Below, piece after piece: positions 44,983 through 53,993 of a DNA stretch of 64,000 bases. The stretch covers positions 124,001 through 188,000 of the forward strand of contig NZ_VUOK01000040.1 in assembly GCF_009806555.1 (NCBI RefSeq), given 5' to 3'. Under the pieces are notes generated by a model, which did not search any database, was not told the origin of the DNA, and saw only the letters and a program-made list of their open reading frames with translations. The position numbers were made by a program, and so were the translations under genes. Each line of letters starts with the position of its first letter. The stretch's first letter is position 1. This DNA comes from Methylobacterium sp. 2A (GTDB lineage Bacteria; Pseudomonadota; Alphaproteobacteria; Rhizobiales; Beijerinckiaceae).

Positions 44983-46199
44983 GGGAGATCATCCCCATCG
45001 GATGTCAGAATCGCGCCGGGTCCGGGCGCGGCGCGCATCCAGGTGATGGCAGCGCCGAGGCCCGCCGTCCACCACGCGGCCCAGCCGTTATGCTCCACGA
45101 AGGCGATCGCGGCCGCGCAGGCGACGAGACCGAGCGCCGTCGCGCGGTCCGGCTGATCGAGTCGGGCGATGCGGGCGAGACTCAGCATCAGGGTCAGCGC
45201 CGCAAGGAACGCGCCGGGCAGGCCCAGCTCGGCCCAGACCTGAAGGAAGCTGTTATGCGGGTGCCCGACCCCCAACAGCACGCGCATCTCGGGGGGAAGG
45301 GTCTGGGCGACCGGGGTCTCGGCAAAGCGCGCGCTCGTGCCGTAGCCGGTCCCGCGCCAGGGATCGGCCGCCACGGCCGCGCCGAAGCTGCGCGCGATGG
45401 CGACCCGCGCCCGGGAGGAGGATTGCACGAGGCGCTCGTGGGCCGCCTCCGGCATGGTCCGGGCGAGGAGATCGCCCTCGACCGGGGCGAGCGCCACCGC
45501 GAGGCCGAGGCCGAGGCCGGCGAGGCCGATTCCTGTGCGCCGGGGCAGGAGGCGGCCGGCCGCGAACATCGCGCCTCCGGCCAGCAGCCCGAGCTGGGCG
45601 GCGCCGCTGATCGAGCGCAGGACGCCGAGCGCCGCGAAGACCAGCGTCACCGCTGCCAGGCCGCGGGCGCGCTCCCGCCACAGGACCAGCGCGAGCGGAC
45701 CCGCCACGAGATCGAGGGTGAGCGCCGGCCGATTGTGGACGAAGGCCGCGGCCCGGTGCCCGAGAGCGCGCTCAAGGACCAGATCGGCCGCGAGATCGAT
45801 GGCGATCAGCAGGCCCGCGAGGGCCACCGCCACGGCCCCGAGCCGCGGCGCGAAGGCCGGGATCCGGCCCGGCGCGAGGCAGGCCAGGAGGTAGGCGGCC
45901 GCCAGCGTCGGCAGGAACTCGCCGGCCACACGCAGGGATGCGGCCGGGAACGGGCTCCAGGCCAGCGAAACGAGGCTCCACCCCAGGAAGGCGAGCGCCG
46001 CGACGGCGGGGGCGCTCGTCAGCGGCGCCAGAAGCCGGCGGCCCACCCCGGCACGATCCTCAAGCATGCGCCCGGAGAGGAAGGCCAGCGCCGCCAGCCC
46101 GATCACGACCGGGCTCGATCGGTTGGCCAGCACCATCGCGAGCGGCATGACGGCGAGGAGAACGCCGCCCGCCGTGTAGAGCCGGCCCGGTGCCGTCAT
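44979..46199 (-). CDS. O-antigen ligase/polymerase-like membrane protein
   Basis: A 406-aa integral membrane protein with about ten hydrophobic segments and the Wzy_C-type loop VGHPHNSFLQVWAELGLPGA near residue 320, typical of O-antigen ligases (WaaL) and polysaccharide polymerases (Wzy). The role would be joining or extending surface glycans in the periplasm; which glycan is unknown. ATG 46199. It overlaps gor by four bases, so the two are coupled although functionally unrelated as far as known. Confidence 0.85.
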   Translation of the reverse strand: MTAPGRLYTAGGVLLAVMPLAMVLANRSSPVVIGLAALAFLSGRMLEDRAGVGRRLLAPLTSAPAVAALAFLGWSLVSLAWSPFPAASLRVAGEFLPTLAAAYLLACLAPGRIPAFAPRLGAVAVALAGLLIAIDLAADLVLERALGHRAAAFVHNRPALTLDLVAGPLALVLWRERARGLAAVTLVFAALGVLRSISGAAQLGLLAGGAMFAAGRLLPRRTGIGLAGLGLGLAVALAPVEGDLLARTMPEAAHERLVQSSSRARVAIARSFGAAVAADPWRGTGYGTSARFAETPVAQTLPPEMRVLLGVGHPHNSFLQVWAELGLPGAFLAALTLMLSLARIARLDQPDRATALGLVACAAAIAFVEHNGWAAWWTAGLGAAITWMRAAPGPGAILTSDGDDLP

Positions 46200-46252
46200 C
46201 GCGCGCTCATCGGAGTACCGTCACGGCGATCCGCGTCCCGGATCCGCGGCCC

Positions 46253-46816
46253 TCACTGCATCTGGTGCCCGCGCTTGCCCATCTCGGCGCGGACGCGGAC
46301 CATGACGTATTCCGACACGTCCTGGGTCCAGTCCTGCATCTCCTGCACCATCTCGTCGAGGAGCTGCGGCTGCGCCTCGACGTAGTGCTTGCCGGCCGGC
46401 GAACGGAAGAAGGTCGCGATCTCCTGCAATTCGGCCTCCGAGAACTTCGCCGCGTAGGTGCGCGCCGCGATGTCGATCATGCGCTGCTTCTGCAGCTCCA
46501 TCTCGGGTTGCAGCGAGGCCAGGACTTCGTCGAGATCCTTGGCGAGCTCCGGCCGGGTGACGGCCTGCTTGCGGATCTGGTCGGCGAAGGCGGGCAGCAC
46601 CGAGTCGAACGAGCGGGCGATGCCGGAGGAAAGCATCACCTCACGGGCCAGCGCGAGGTGGCCGGGCGTGAAGGTGGTGGCCGGCGTATTGGCCGCGGGG
46701 GTGCTGGGCTGCGCCGCCGGCTTGGCGGGCGCGGGCTTGTGGGCCTGGGCGAAGGCCGCGGCCGGGAGCGCGAGGCCGAGCGCGAGGCCGAGCGCGGCGG
46801 TGAGGCGTCGGGACAT
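46253..46816 (-). CDS. DUF2059 periplasmic protein
   Basis: A 187-aa exported protein: signal peptide (MSRRLTAALGLALGLALPAA, AFA-QA cleavage), a Pro/Ala/Lys linker and a DUF2059 domain (about 50-170; VMLSSGIARSFDSVLPAF, AAKFSEAELQEIATFFRSPA). DUF2059 proteins are helical; function unknown. In alphaproteobacteria the gene commonly lies between rpiA and gor, as here, and the genes are probably one transcript (rpiA ends 45 bp upstream). Confidence 0.92.
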   Translation of the reverse strand: MSRRLTAALGLALGLALPAAAFAQAHKPAPAKPAAQPSTPAANTPATTFTPGHLALAREVMLSSGIARSFDSVLPAFADQIRKQAVTRPELAKDLDEVLASLQPEMELQKQRMIDIAARTYAAKFSEAELQEIATFFRSPAGKHYVEAQPQLLDEMVQEMQDWTQDVSEYVMVRVRAEMGKRGHQMQ

Positions 46817-46860
46817 GCTGGATTGATCCTGAAAGGATGGCTTGCGAGAAAACCGGCGCC

Positions 46861-47574
46861 TCAGGCGAGGCTGCCGAGAACGGTGATGTCGGCCTGGCCG
46901 TCCCGCGCGGCCGCCAGGATCGCGGCATCGGCGATGCCGAGGAACAGGCCGTGCTCGACGACCCCCGGCACGGCCCAGAGCGCCGCGCCGAGCGCCTCCG
47001 GATCGGGGATCGCGCCGAGATGGGCATCGAGGATGTGGTGGCCGCCATCCGTGACGAGGGGCGTGCCGTCTGGCCGCCGGCGCAGCCGGACGTCGCCTGA
47101 GCAGCCGGCGCCGGCGACCGCGCGCTCCACCGCCCGGTGAGTCGCGGTGAGGCCGAAGGGATTGACCTCGATCGGCAGCGGGAAGGCGCCGAGCCGGGCC
47201 ACGCGCTTGGCCGCGTCGGCGATCACCACCATGCGGCGGCTCGCGCAGGCGACGATCTTCTCCCGCAGGAGCGCCGCCCCGCCGCCCTTGATCAGGCGCA
47301 GGCTGTCATCGACCTCGTCGGCGCCGTCGATGGTCAGGTCGAGCTCCGGCTGCGCGTCGAGGGTCGCGAGCCGGATGCCGAGGCCCTCGGCCTGGGCGCG
47401 CGTCGCTTCCGAGGTCGGCACGCCGAGGATGTCGAGGCCCTGGCGGACGCGCTCGCCCAGCAGCGCCACGAAGGCCGCCGCCGTCGATCCGGTGCCGAGG
47501 CCGAGCCGCATGCCGGGCTCGACGAGGTCGAGGGCGCGCGCCGCCGCGGCCCGGCGCAGATCCGGAGCGCTCAC
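46861..47574 (-). CDS. rpiA: Ribose-5-phosphate isomerase A
   Basis: RpiA interconverts ribose 5-phosphate and ribulose 5-phosphate in the pentose phosphate and related sugar-phosphate cycles. The 237-aa protein shows MRLGLGTGSTAAAFV (phosphate loop), LDLTIDGADEVDDSLRLIKG with the catalytic Asp/Lys, GGGAALLREKIVA and DGGHHILDAHLGAI. The start is GTG at 47574 (SAPDLRRAAAARAL). First gene of the rpiA-DUF2059-ligase-gor group. Confidence 0.96.
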   Translation of the reverse strand: MSAPDLRRAAAARALDLVEPGMRLGLGTGSTAAAFVALLGERVRQGLDILGVPTSEATRAQAEGLGIRLATLDAQPELDLTIDGADEVDDSLRLIKGGGAALLREKIVACASRRMVVIADAAKRVARLGAFPLPIEVNPFGLTATHRAVERAVAGAGCSGDVRLRRRPDGTPLVTDGGHHILDAHLGAIPDPEALGAALWAVPGVVEHGLFLGIADAAILAAARDGQADITVLGSLA

Positions 47575-47705
47575 CGGGACGTCGCCCGGTCGGCGAAGTG
47601 AAGCGAGGGCACGCGCGTCATGGGAGTCAGTCTTTCCGCGAAGGTCGCGCGGCCCCTACCACGGGAGCCGACGGACCGGAACGCCCCCGCGCCGACAATG
47701 CCGCG

Positions 47706-48170
47706 TCACGGGCGGGTGCCCTGGGCCGGCGTCGCGCTGGCCCCGGCCCGGCCGGGGGCCGGACCGGTCAGCGGCGCGTCGGAGGCGCCTTCGGCGCCGG
47801 GCTTGCCCTGCTGGGTGCAGACGACCTGCTCCTTCTTCACCAGCACGAAGCAGATGCTCATCTCGCCGGTCCGGTAATTCACCCGGAAGACGCCGGCCTC
47901 GCGGGTGTGGCGGCTCGCGACCAGCCCGTATTCAGAGGGCGTCTGCGGCCCCGCCCCCTCCCCGGCTCCGAAGCAGACCGTCTGGCCGATGCCGCCCGCC
48001 GATTCCTGAAGGCCGTACTGGCAGGACGTGACCTCGCCGGTCACCTTGTCGACCCGGTACATGCGGTTCAGGTCGGTCTGCGGCGCGGGCACGAACTCGT
48101 AGGAGGTCGCGGCGGCCGGCAGGACGTGGAAAGCCGCGCAGGCGGCCAGGAGAGGCAGGAAGGGTTTCAT
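47706..48170 (-). CDS. Secreted hypothetical protein with Cys pairs
   Basis: A 154-aa exported protein: signal peptide (MKPFLPLLAACAAFHVLPAA), then TSYEFVPAPQTDLNRMYRVD, a GEVTSCQYGLQESAGGIGQT-type segment and GEMSICFVLVKKEQVVCTQQ, in which two Cys-containing hairpins of the form V-T-G-E-V/M-S-x-C repeat (residues about 38-52 and 100-115). The tail is Gly/Pro/Ala-rich and probably disordered. Homologues of unknown function occur in Methylobacterium. ATG 48170. It is divergent from gph. Confidence 0.78.
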   Translation of the reverse strand: MKPFLPLLAACAAFHVLPAAATSYEFVPAPQTDLNRMYRVDKVTGEVTSCQYGLQESAGGIGQTVCFGAGEGAGPQTPSEYGLVASRHTREAGVFRVNYRTGEMSICFVLVKKEQVVCTQQGKPGAEGASDAPLTGPAPGRAGASATPAQGTRP

Positions 48171-48334
48171 CGCGGGTTCCGGGGCGGGGACGCGCAGCCT
48201 TTCGCCGGGCTTTCGGGCGAGTCTGGGGCGGGGCGGCGAACGAATGGGCGAGGCGCAGGGGCGCAGGCGCGCCGGGTTGCCCGCCGCGGCGCCCGCCGGT
48301 AGCGAGGCCCGTGCCAGCCAGGAGCCCCGTCGAC

Positions 48335-49033
48335 ATGTCCGCCGCATCCACGACCCGCCCGCCCATCGCCGTGTTCGATCTCGACGGCACCCTGGCCGAG
48401 ACCGCGGGGGACCTGATCGGCACCCTCAACGTGCTGATGCGGCGCGAGGGCCTGTCCGAGCTGCCGCTGTCGCAGGCCCGCGGGCTGATCGGCGCCGGCG
48501 CCAAGGCGCTGATCCGGCGCGGCTTCGAGGCGGAGGGGCGCACGCTGTCGCCGGACGACCACGAGAGGCTGTTCGAAGCCTTCATCGCCCATTACGGCGC
48601 GCACCTCGCCGACACGTCGCACCTCTTCCCGGGCGTCGTCGAGGCGCTCGACGCGCTGGAGGCCGAGGGTTTCCGCCTCGCCGTCTGCACCAACAAGTAC
48701 GAGGGCCAGTCGGTCGAGCTGCTGCGCCTCCTCGGCATCGGCCACCGCTTCGCGGCGATCTGCGGCCGCGATACCTTCCCGTGCTTCAAACCCGATCCGC
48801 GCCATCTCACCGGCACGATCGCGCGGGCCGGCGGTGACCCGGCCCGTGCCGTGATGGTGGGCGATTCCCGCACCGACATCGACACCGCGAAGGCGGCCGG
48901 CATCCCGGTGGTCGCCGTGACCTTCGGCTACACCGACCTGCCGGTGACCGAACTCGGGCCCGACCGGGTTATCGAGCATTTTTCGGCGCTTCCAGCCGCG
49001 GTTCGGAACCTCGTGCCGGCGAAGGCTGCCTGA
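48335..49033 (+). CDS. gph: Phosphoglycolate phosphatase-type HAD hydrolase
   Basis: A 232-aa HAD-family phosphatase. Motif I is FDLDGTLAETAGD, motif II lies at AVCTNKYEG, the motif III lysine is in CFKPDPRHL and motif IV is MVGDSRTDIDTAKAAG; this subgroup dephosphorylates 2-phosphoglycolate and similar compounds. ATG 48335 has AGGAG ten bases upstream; an in-frame GTG at 48311 has none. In alphaproteobacteria gph is commonly near rpiA, as here. Convergent with the aminotransferase gene. Confidence 0.9.
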   Translation: MSAASTTRPPIAVFDLDGTLAETAGDLIGTLNVLMRREGLSELPLSQARGLIGAGAKALIRRGFEAEGRTLSPDDHERLFEAFIAHYGAHLADTSHLFPGVVEALDALEAEGFRLAVCTNKYEGQSVELLRLLGIGHRFAAICGRDTFPCFKPDPRHLTGTIARAGGDPARAVMVGDSRTDIDTAKAAGIPVVAVTFGYTDLPVTELGPDRVIEHFSALPAAVRNLVPAKAA

Positions 49034-49037
49034 GCCG

Positions 49038-50192
49038 TCAGGCGAGCCAGCGCCGCAGCCGGACCACCGCCTCGCGGCACTCGGCCTCCGAGCCCGCGAA
49101 CGAGAACCGGACATGGTGGCTGCCGAGGTCCGGGTCGAAATCCAGGCCCGGCGTCGCCGCGACATGCGCTTCGTGGAGCATCCGCCGGCAGAAATCCGCC
49201 GCATCGTTGGTCAGGTTCGCCACATCCGCGTAGAGGTAGAAGGCGCCGTCGGCCGGGTGCACGCGCCCGAGGCCCAGGCCGGGCAGCGCGTCGAGCAGGA
49301 TGGCGCGGTTGCGCGCGTAGCCGTCGCGCACGGCGTCGAGCTCCCCCGTAGCGTCGAAGGCCGCGAGCGCCCCGACTTGCGACAGGTAGGGCGCCGAGAT
49401 GTAGAGGTTCTGCGCCAGACGCTCGATCGGCCGGACCAAAGCCTCCGGCACCACCATCCAGCCGACGCGCCAGCCTGTCATGCAATGGTACTTCGAGAAG
49501 GAATTGATCACCACGGCATCGGGATCGAAGCGGAGCGCCGTGACGGTCGGCTGGCCGTAGCTGAGGCCGTGATAGATCTCGTCTGAGATCAGCGGCAGGC
49601 CGAGGCTGCGCGTGGCGGCGCAGAGCTCCCGCAGGGCCGCCTCCGTGATGACCGTGCCGGAGGGGTTGGCGGGGCTCATCACCAGCGCGCCCGCCAGGGG
49701 TGCCCGGGCGTGCGTGTCGCGCAGCAGCGCGGCGGTCGGGGCGAAGCGGTCCTCCGCGCGCAGGACCATCGGCGCCGGCACGAGGTCGAGGGCCGCCAGG
49801 ATGTTGCGATAGGCCGGATAGCCGGGCTGCGGCACGGCGACCCGCGCCCCGGCATCGAACAGGCTCATGAAGGCCAGCACGAAGCCCGCCGACGACCCGG
49901 TGGTGATCACCACCCGCTCCGGCGCCACCGAGACGCCGTGCCGTTCCGCGTAGTCCCGGGCGATGCGCTCGCGCAAAGCCGGAAGGCCGAGGGCCTCCGT
50001 GTAGGGCACGCGCCCCGTCGCCAGCGCCGCCTGCGCGGCCGCGATCACCGCGCGCGGCGCCGGCGCCGAGGGCTGGCCGACCTCCATCCGCACCACGTCG
50101 GCACCGGTCCGCGCCTTGGCGGCGGCGGCGGCCATCACGTCCATGGCGAGGAACGGCTGGACGGCGGCGGCGCGTCGGGAGATCGGGGTCAT
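49038..50192 (-). CDS. Class I/II PLP-dependent aminotransferase
   Basis: A 384-aa aminotransferase of fold type I. Visible: VITTGSSAGFVLAFMSLFDA (cofactor phosphate end), ALVMSPANPSGTVITEAALR (NPxG motif), LISDEIYHGLSYG with the PLP-binding Asp/Tyr, and the lysine in NSFSKYHCMTGWRVGW that forms the Schiff base. It resembles aspartate/aromatic aminotransferase-like enzymes; the amino donor is not fixed by sequence. ATG 50192 follows AAGGAT. Confidence 0.93.
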   Translation of the reverse strand: MTPISRRAAAVQPFLAMDVMAAAAAKARTGADVVRMEVGQPSAPAPRAVIAAAQAALATGRVPYTEALGLPALRERIARDYAERHGVSVAPERVVITTGSSAGFVLAFMSLFDAGARVAVPQPGYPAYRNILAALDLVPAPMVLRAEDRFAPTAALLRDTHARAPLAGALVMSPANPSGTVITEAALRELCAATRSLGLPLISDEIYHGLSYGQPTVTALRFDPDAVVINSFSKYHCMTGWRVGWMVVPEALVRPIERLAQNLYISAPYLSQVGALAAFDATGELDAVRDGYARNRAILLDALPGLGLGRVHPADGAFYLYADVANLTNDAADFCRRMLHEAHVAATPGLDFDPDLGSHHVRFSFAGSEAECREAVVRLRRWLA

Positions 50193-50393
50193 GGGATCCT
50201 TCGGAGTGCCGGATGCGGCCGCGCGGTTGGGGCCATCCGGTCGGACCCGGAGGGTAGAGCGCGCCGCAAGACGGCTCAACCGCGCCCCGACGTCCCGAAT
50301 CGCCTCTGATTGACCCGGTGCCGCGAAAACGCCAAACCCGGCGCCTACCGCTCGCGCCCAGCGCGGGCCGGCTTGCCCCGCAAGCGAGGATCC

Positions 50394-51176
50394 ATGCCGT
50401 TCATTCGCCCCCTGCCCGCGCTGGCCCTGGCGCTCGGCCTCGTCGCCGTTCCCGCCCTCGCGCAGAACGCCGAAACGCCCGCCTCACCCTTCACGGATGC
50501 GCAGCGCACCGGGATCGAGGTGATCGTCAAGGATTACCTGATCAAGCACCCCGAGGTGCTGCAAGAGGCGCTGGCCGAGGCCGAGAAGCAGCAGGCCGAG
50601 ACGCAGCGCCTCGCCCAGGCCGCCGCCCTCAAGGAATCCCGCGACGCGCTCCTGAACGGTCCGCACGACGTGATCGCCGGCAACCCCTCCGGCGACGTCA
50701 CGATGGTCGAGTTCTTCGATTACAATTGCGGCTACTGCCGGAAGGCGCTGGGCGACGTGCAGGCGCTGATCAAGTCCGATCCGAAGCTGCGGGTCGTGAT
50801 CAAGGATTTTCCGGTGCTCGGCCCGGAATCGCTGGAAGCCAGCCAGGTCGCGATCGCGGTGCGCCAGCAGCTCAAGGGCGACAAGCTGTTCGAATTCCAC
50901 CAGAAGCTGCTCGAGACCAAGGGCCGGGTGAACGGCGCCCGGGCGATCCAGGTCGCCAAGGATCTCGGCGTCGATACGACCAAGCTCCAGAAGGACATGG
51001 CCGCCCCCGAGGTGAAGGCCGCGCTCAGCGAGAACCGCGGGCTGGGCGACCGGCTCGGCCTCTCGGGCACGCCCGCCTTCATCATCGGCGACGAGGTGAT
51101 CCCCGGCGCGGTCGGCGTCGACCCGATGCGCAAGACCATCGCCGACGTGCGTCAGTGCGGCCACGCTTCCTGCTGA
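50394..51176 (+). CDS. Periplasmic DsbA-family thiol oxidoreductase
   Basis: A 260-aa exported protein: signal peptide (ending VPALA-QN), an N-terminal helical region (about 34-85) like that of the ScsC/BcfH type that drives oligomerisation, and a thioredoxin fold with active-site Cys112-Gly-Tyr-Cys115 in NCGYCRKALG and the cis-proline in SGTPAFIIG. It forms or isomerises disulfides in periplasmic proteins. ATG 50394. It is separated by about 150 bp from accB and transcribed in the same direction. Confidence 0.9.
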   Translation: MPFIRPLPALALALGLVAVPALAQNAETPASPFTDAQRTGIEVIVKDYLIKHPEVLQEALAEAEKQQAETQRLAQAAALKESRDALLNGPHDVIAGNPSGDVTMVEFFDYNCGYCRKALGDVQALIKSDPKLRVVIKDFPVLGPESLEASQVAIAVRQQLKGDKLFEFHQKLLETKGRVNGARAIQVAKDLGVDTTKLQKDMAAPEVKAALSENRGLGDRLGLSGTPAFIIGDEVIPGAVGVDPMRKTIADVRQCGHASC

Positions 51177-51324
51177 GGGAACGGGCTTTCCGGCGGCCCG
51201 CCGCGAAGGCAGAGGCGGCCTTGTCGCGCTGCACTGCCTTCGTCTAAGAGCCGCCAGCCGCAGGGCCGCGGTCCACCGCCGACTCGATGGACGGACCGAC
51301 GCGCCGCGATACGAAGTAGGCCGG

Positions 51325-51801
51325 ATGTCAAAGAACGACGCCATCGACCCCGAGCTCGTGCGCGAGCTCGCAAACCTCGTCACCGAAACCGGCCTCTCCG
51401 AGATCGAGGTCGAGAAGGGCGACCTGCGCATCCGCGTCGTGCGGCGCCTCGAACCCGTGGGCATCCAGGTCGCGGCGGCGGCGCCGGTCGCCGCCCTGGC
51501 ACCGCCGCCGGCCCCGGCCCAGGCCGCCCCGTCCGCGCTGGCGCCGGCCGAGCCGGCCCGGAATCAGGCCGGCACCGTGCCTTCGCCGATGGTCGGGACC
51601 GCCTATCTGCGCCCCTCGCCCGATGCCAAGACCTTCGTGGATGTCGGCTCGAAGGTCGAGGTCGGCGACAAGCTCCTGCTCATCGAGGCCATGAAGACCT
51701 TCAACGAGATCGTGGCGCCCCGCGCCGGCACGGTGAGCGCCATCTTCGTCGAGGACGGGCAGCCGGTCGAGTTCGGCGAGGCCCTGCTCGTCATCAGCTG
51801 A
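51325..51801 (+). CDS. accB: Biotin carboxyl carrier protein of acetyl-CoA carboxylase
   Basis: AccB carries biotin between the two half-reactions of acetyl-CoA carboxylase, the first step of fatty acid synthesis. The 158-aa protein has an N-terminal helical part, a Pro/Ala linker (about 48-80) and a C-terminal biotinyl domain with Lys124 in LLLIEAMKTFNEI as the attachment site. ATG 51325 fits length. accC follows after 84 bp, the usual accBC operon. Confidence 0.96.
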   Translation: MSKNDAIDPELVRELANLVTETGLSEIEVEKGDLRIRVVRRLEPVGIQVAAAAPVAALAPPPAPAQAAPSALAPAEPARNQAGTVPSPMVGTAYLRPSPDAKTFVDVGSKVEVGDKLLLIEAMKTFNEIVAPRAGTVSAIFVEDGQPVEFGEALLVIS

Positions 51802-51885
51802 AGCGCTCTTCGGAACGACGCCGCTTAACCAGAGGATAGAGCCTCCTGCGCGGTCCCGGATCGTCAGGACGCCCTAACGGGTCCG

Positions 51886-53238
51886 ATGTTCGACAAGATC
51901 CTGATCGCGAATCGCGGCGAGATCGCCCTGCGCATCCTGCGGGCGGCGAAGGAGCTCGGGATCGCCACCGTGGCGGTCCACTCGACCGCCGATGCCGACG
52001 CCATGCATGTGCGGCTGGCCGACGAGAGCGTCTGCATCGGGCCGCCGGCGGCGCGTGACAGCTACCTCAACATCCCGTCGATCATCGCGGCCTGCGAGAT
52101 CACCGGGGCGGATGCGGTCCATCCCGGCTACGGCTTCCTGTCGGAGAATGCCCGCTTCGCCGAGGTGCTGGCCCACCACCAGATCGGCTTCATCGGCCCG
52201 AAGGCGCAGCATATCCGCACGATGGGCGACAAGATCGAGGCCAAGCGCACGGCGCTGAAGCTCGGCATTCCCTGCGTGCCGGGCTCCGAGGGGGGCGTCG
52301 AGGATGCCGACGCCGCCAAGCGGATCGCCGCCGAGATCGGCTATCCCGTCCTGGTCAAGGCCGCGGCGGGCGGCGGCGGGCGCGGCATGAAGGTGGCGCG
52401 CACCGAGGCCGAGCTGGAGCAGGCGATCGGCATGGCCAAGTCCGAGGCCAAGGCCGCCTTCGGCGACGACGCGGTCTACCTCGAAAAATATCTTGAGAAG
52501 CCCCGGCACATCGAGGTGCAAGTCCTGGGCGACGGCCGCGGCGGCGCCGTCCACCTCGCCGAGCGCGACTGCTCGCTGCAGCGCCGCCACCAGAAGGTCT
52601 GGGAGGAAGGCGGCTCGCCGGCGCTCAACGAATCGATGCGTGCCGAGATCGGCGGCATCTGCGCCAACGCCATGAAGGAGTTGGGTTATCTCGGCGCCGG
52701 CACCGTCGAGTTCCTGTATGAGGACGGGCGGTTCTATTTCATCGAGATGAACACCCGCATCCAGGTCGAGCATCCGGTGACCGAGATGATCACCGGGATC
52801 GACCTCGTGATCGAGCAGATCCAGGTCGCCTCGGGCGGTCCATTGTCCGTCAGTCAGTCCGACATCAAGGTCGAGGGCCACGCCATCGAGTGCCGGATCA
52901 ACGCCGAGCACCCCGAGACCTTCCGCCCCTCCCCGGGCGAGATCACCCACTATCACACGCCCGGCGGGCTCGGCGTCCGGGTCGATTCCGCAGCCTTCCA
53001 GGGCTACCGGATCCCGCCGAACTACGACTCGCTGATCGGCAAGCTGATCGTGCATGGCCGTACCCGCAACGAGTGCCTGATGCGCCTGCGGAGGGCACTC
53101 GACGAATTCGTCATCGACGGCATCGACACCACGCTGCCCCTGTTCCGAACCCTGGTCCGCAACCCGGACGTGCAGAACGGCCTTTACGACATCCACTGGC
53201 TGGAGCATTTCCTCGAAGACGGGGGCATGAAGGCCTGA
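51886..53238 (+). CDS. accC: Biotin carboxylase subunit of acetyl-CoA carboxylase
   Basis: AccC carboxylates the biotin on AccB using ATP and bicarbonate. The 450-aa sequence starts MFDKILIANRGEIALRILRA, contains the glycine-rich ATP lid KAAAGGGGRGMKVA, LEKPRHIEVQVLGDGRGGAV, EMNTRIQVEHPVTEMITGID (catalytic Arg and Glu) and ECRINAEHPETFRPSPGEI. All are intact. It is co-directional with accB and followed by aat 70 bp downstream. Confidence 0.97.
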   Translation: MFDKILIANRGEIALRILRAAKELGIATVAVHSTADADAMHVRLADESVCIGPPAARDSYLNIPSIIAACEITGADAVHPGYGFLSENARFAEVLAHHQIGFIGPKAQHIRTMGDKIEAKRTALKLGIPCVPGSEGGVEDADAAKRIAAEIGYPVLVKAAAGGGGRGMKVARTEAELEQAIGMAKSEAKAAFGDDAVYLEKYLEKPRHIEVQVLGDGRGGAVHLAERDCSLQRRHQKVWEEGGSPALNESMRAEIGGICANAMKELGYLGAGTVEFLYEDGRFYFIEMNTRIQVEHPVTEMITGIDLVIEQIQVASGGPLSVSQSDIKVEGHAIECRINAEHPETFRPSPGEITHYHTPGGLGVRVDSAAFQGYRIPPNYDSLIGKLIVHGRTRNECLMRLRRALDEFVIDGIDTTLPLFRTLVRNPDVQNGLYDIHWLEHFLEDGGMKA

Positions 53239-53308
53239 ACCGGAGCTGCGGCGACACCGGCACGCCGCGCCCCTGGTCTTCGCGCCGCCCGCGCGCGACA
53301 CTCAGGCC

Positions 53309-53986
53309 ATGCACGACAGCCACCGCGTGGACATCACCCCCGAGATCCTGCTGAAGGCCTATGCGGCGGGCATCTTCCCGATGGCCGAGGACGCGCACGA
53401 CCCGACTCTCTACTGGGTCGAGCCCAAGGCGCGCGGCGTCCTGCCCCTCGACCATTTTCGCGTGCCCAAGCGCCTCGCCCGGACGGTCCGGTCCGACCAG
53501 TTCACGGTGCGGTGCGATACCGATTTCGACGGGGTGATCGAGGGATGCGCGGCCCCCCGCCGCGATAGCGAGCGGACCTGGATCAACGGCCGCATCCGCG
53601 AACTCTACGGGGCCCTGTTCGACCTGGGCCATGTCCACACGGTCGAGGTCTATGCGGGCACCACCGGGCGGCTGGTCGGCGGCCTGTACGGCGTCTCGCT
53701 CGGTGCGGCCTTCTTCGGCGAGAGCATGTTTCACGAGGTGCGCGACGCCTCGAAGGTCGCCCTCGTCCACCTGATGGGCCGCCTGCGCGCGGGGCGCTAC
53801 CGGCTCGCCGACACGCAGTTCGTGACCGACCACCTGACGCAGTTCGGCGCGGAGGAATTGCCGCGGCACGTCTACAAGCGCCGCCTCGCCGAGGCCCTCG
53901 ATCAGGTCGCAGACTGGAATGTCTGGCCCGGGGACGGCTCGGTCACGGGCGCGCGGGTGCTGGAGGCGCTCGGCGGCGACGCGTAG
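53309..53986 (+). CDS. aat: Leucyl/phenylalanyl-tRNA--protein transferase
   Basis: Aat adds Leu or Phe from charged tRNA to proteins with N-terminal Arg or Lys, marking them for ClpAP degradation (N-degron pathway). The 225-aa protein carries LLKAYAAGIFPMAEDAHDPT, the conserved WINGRIRELYGALFDLG, GRLVGGLYGVSLGAAFFGES and LADTQFVTDHLTQFGAEE. ATG 53309. Its linkage to accBC and the DUF2155/NDUFA12 genes is the usual alphaproteobacterial order. Confidence 0.95.
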   Translation: MHDSHRVDITPEILLKAYAAGIFPMAEDAHDPTLYWVEPKARGVLPLDHFRVPKRLARTVRSDQFTVRCDTDFDGVIEGCAAPRRDSERTWINGRIRELYGALFDLGHVHTVEVYAGTTGRLVGGLYGVSLGAAFFGESMFHEVRDASKVALVHLMGRLRAGRYRLADTQFVTDHLTQFGAEELPRHVYKRRLAEALDQVADWNVWPGDGSVTGARVLEALGGDA

Positions 53987-53993
53987 CGTCCGC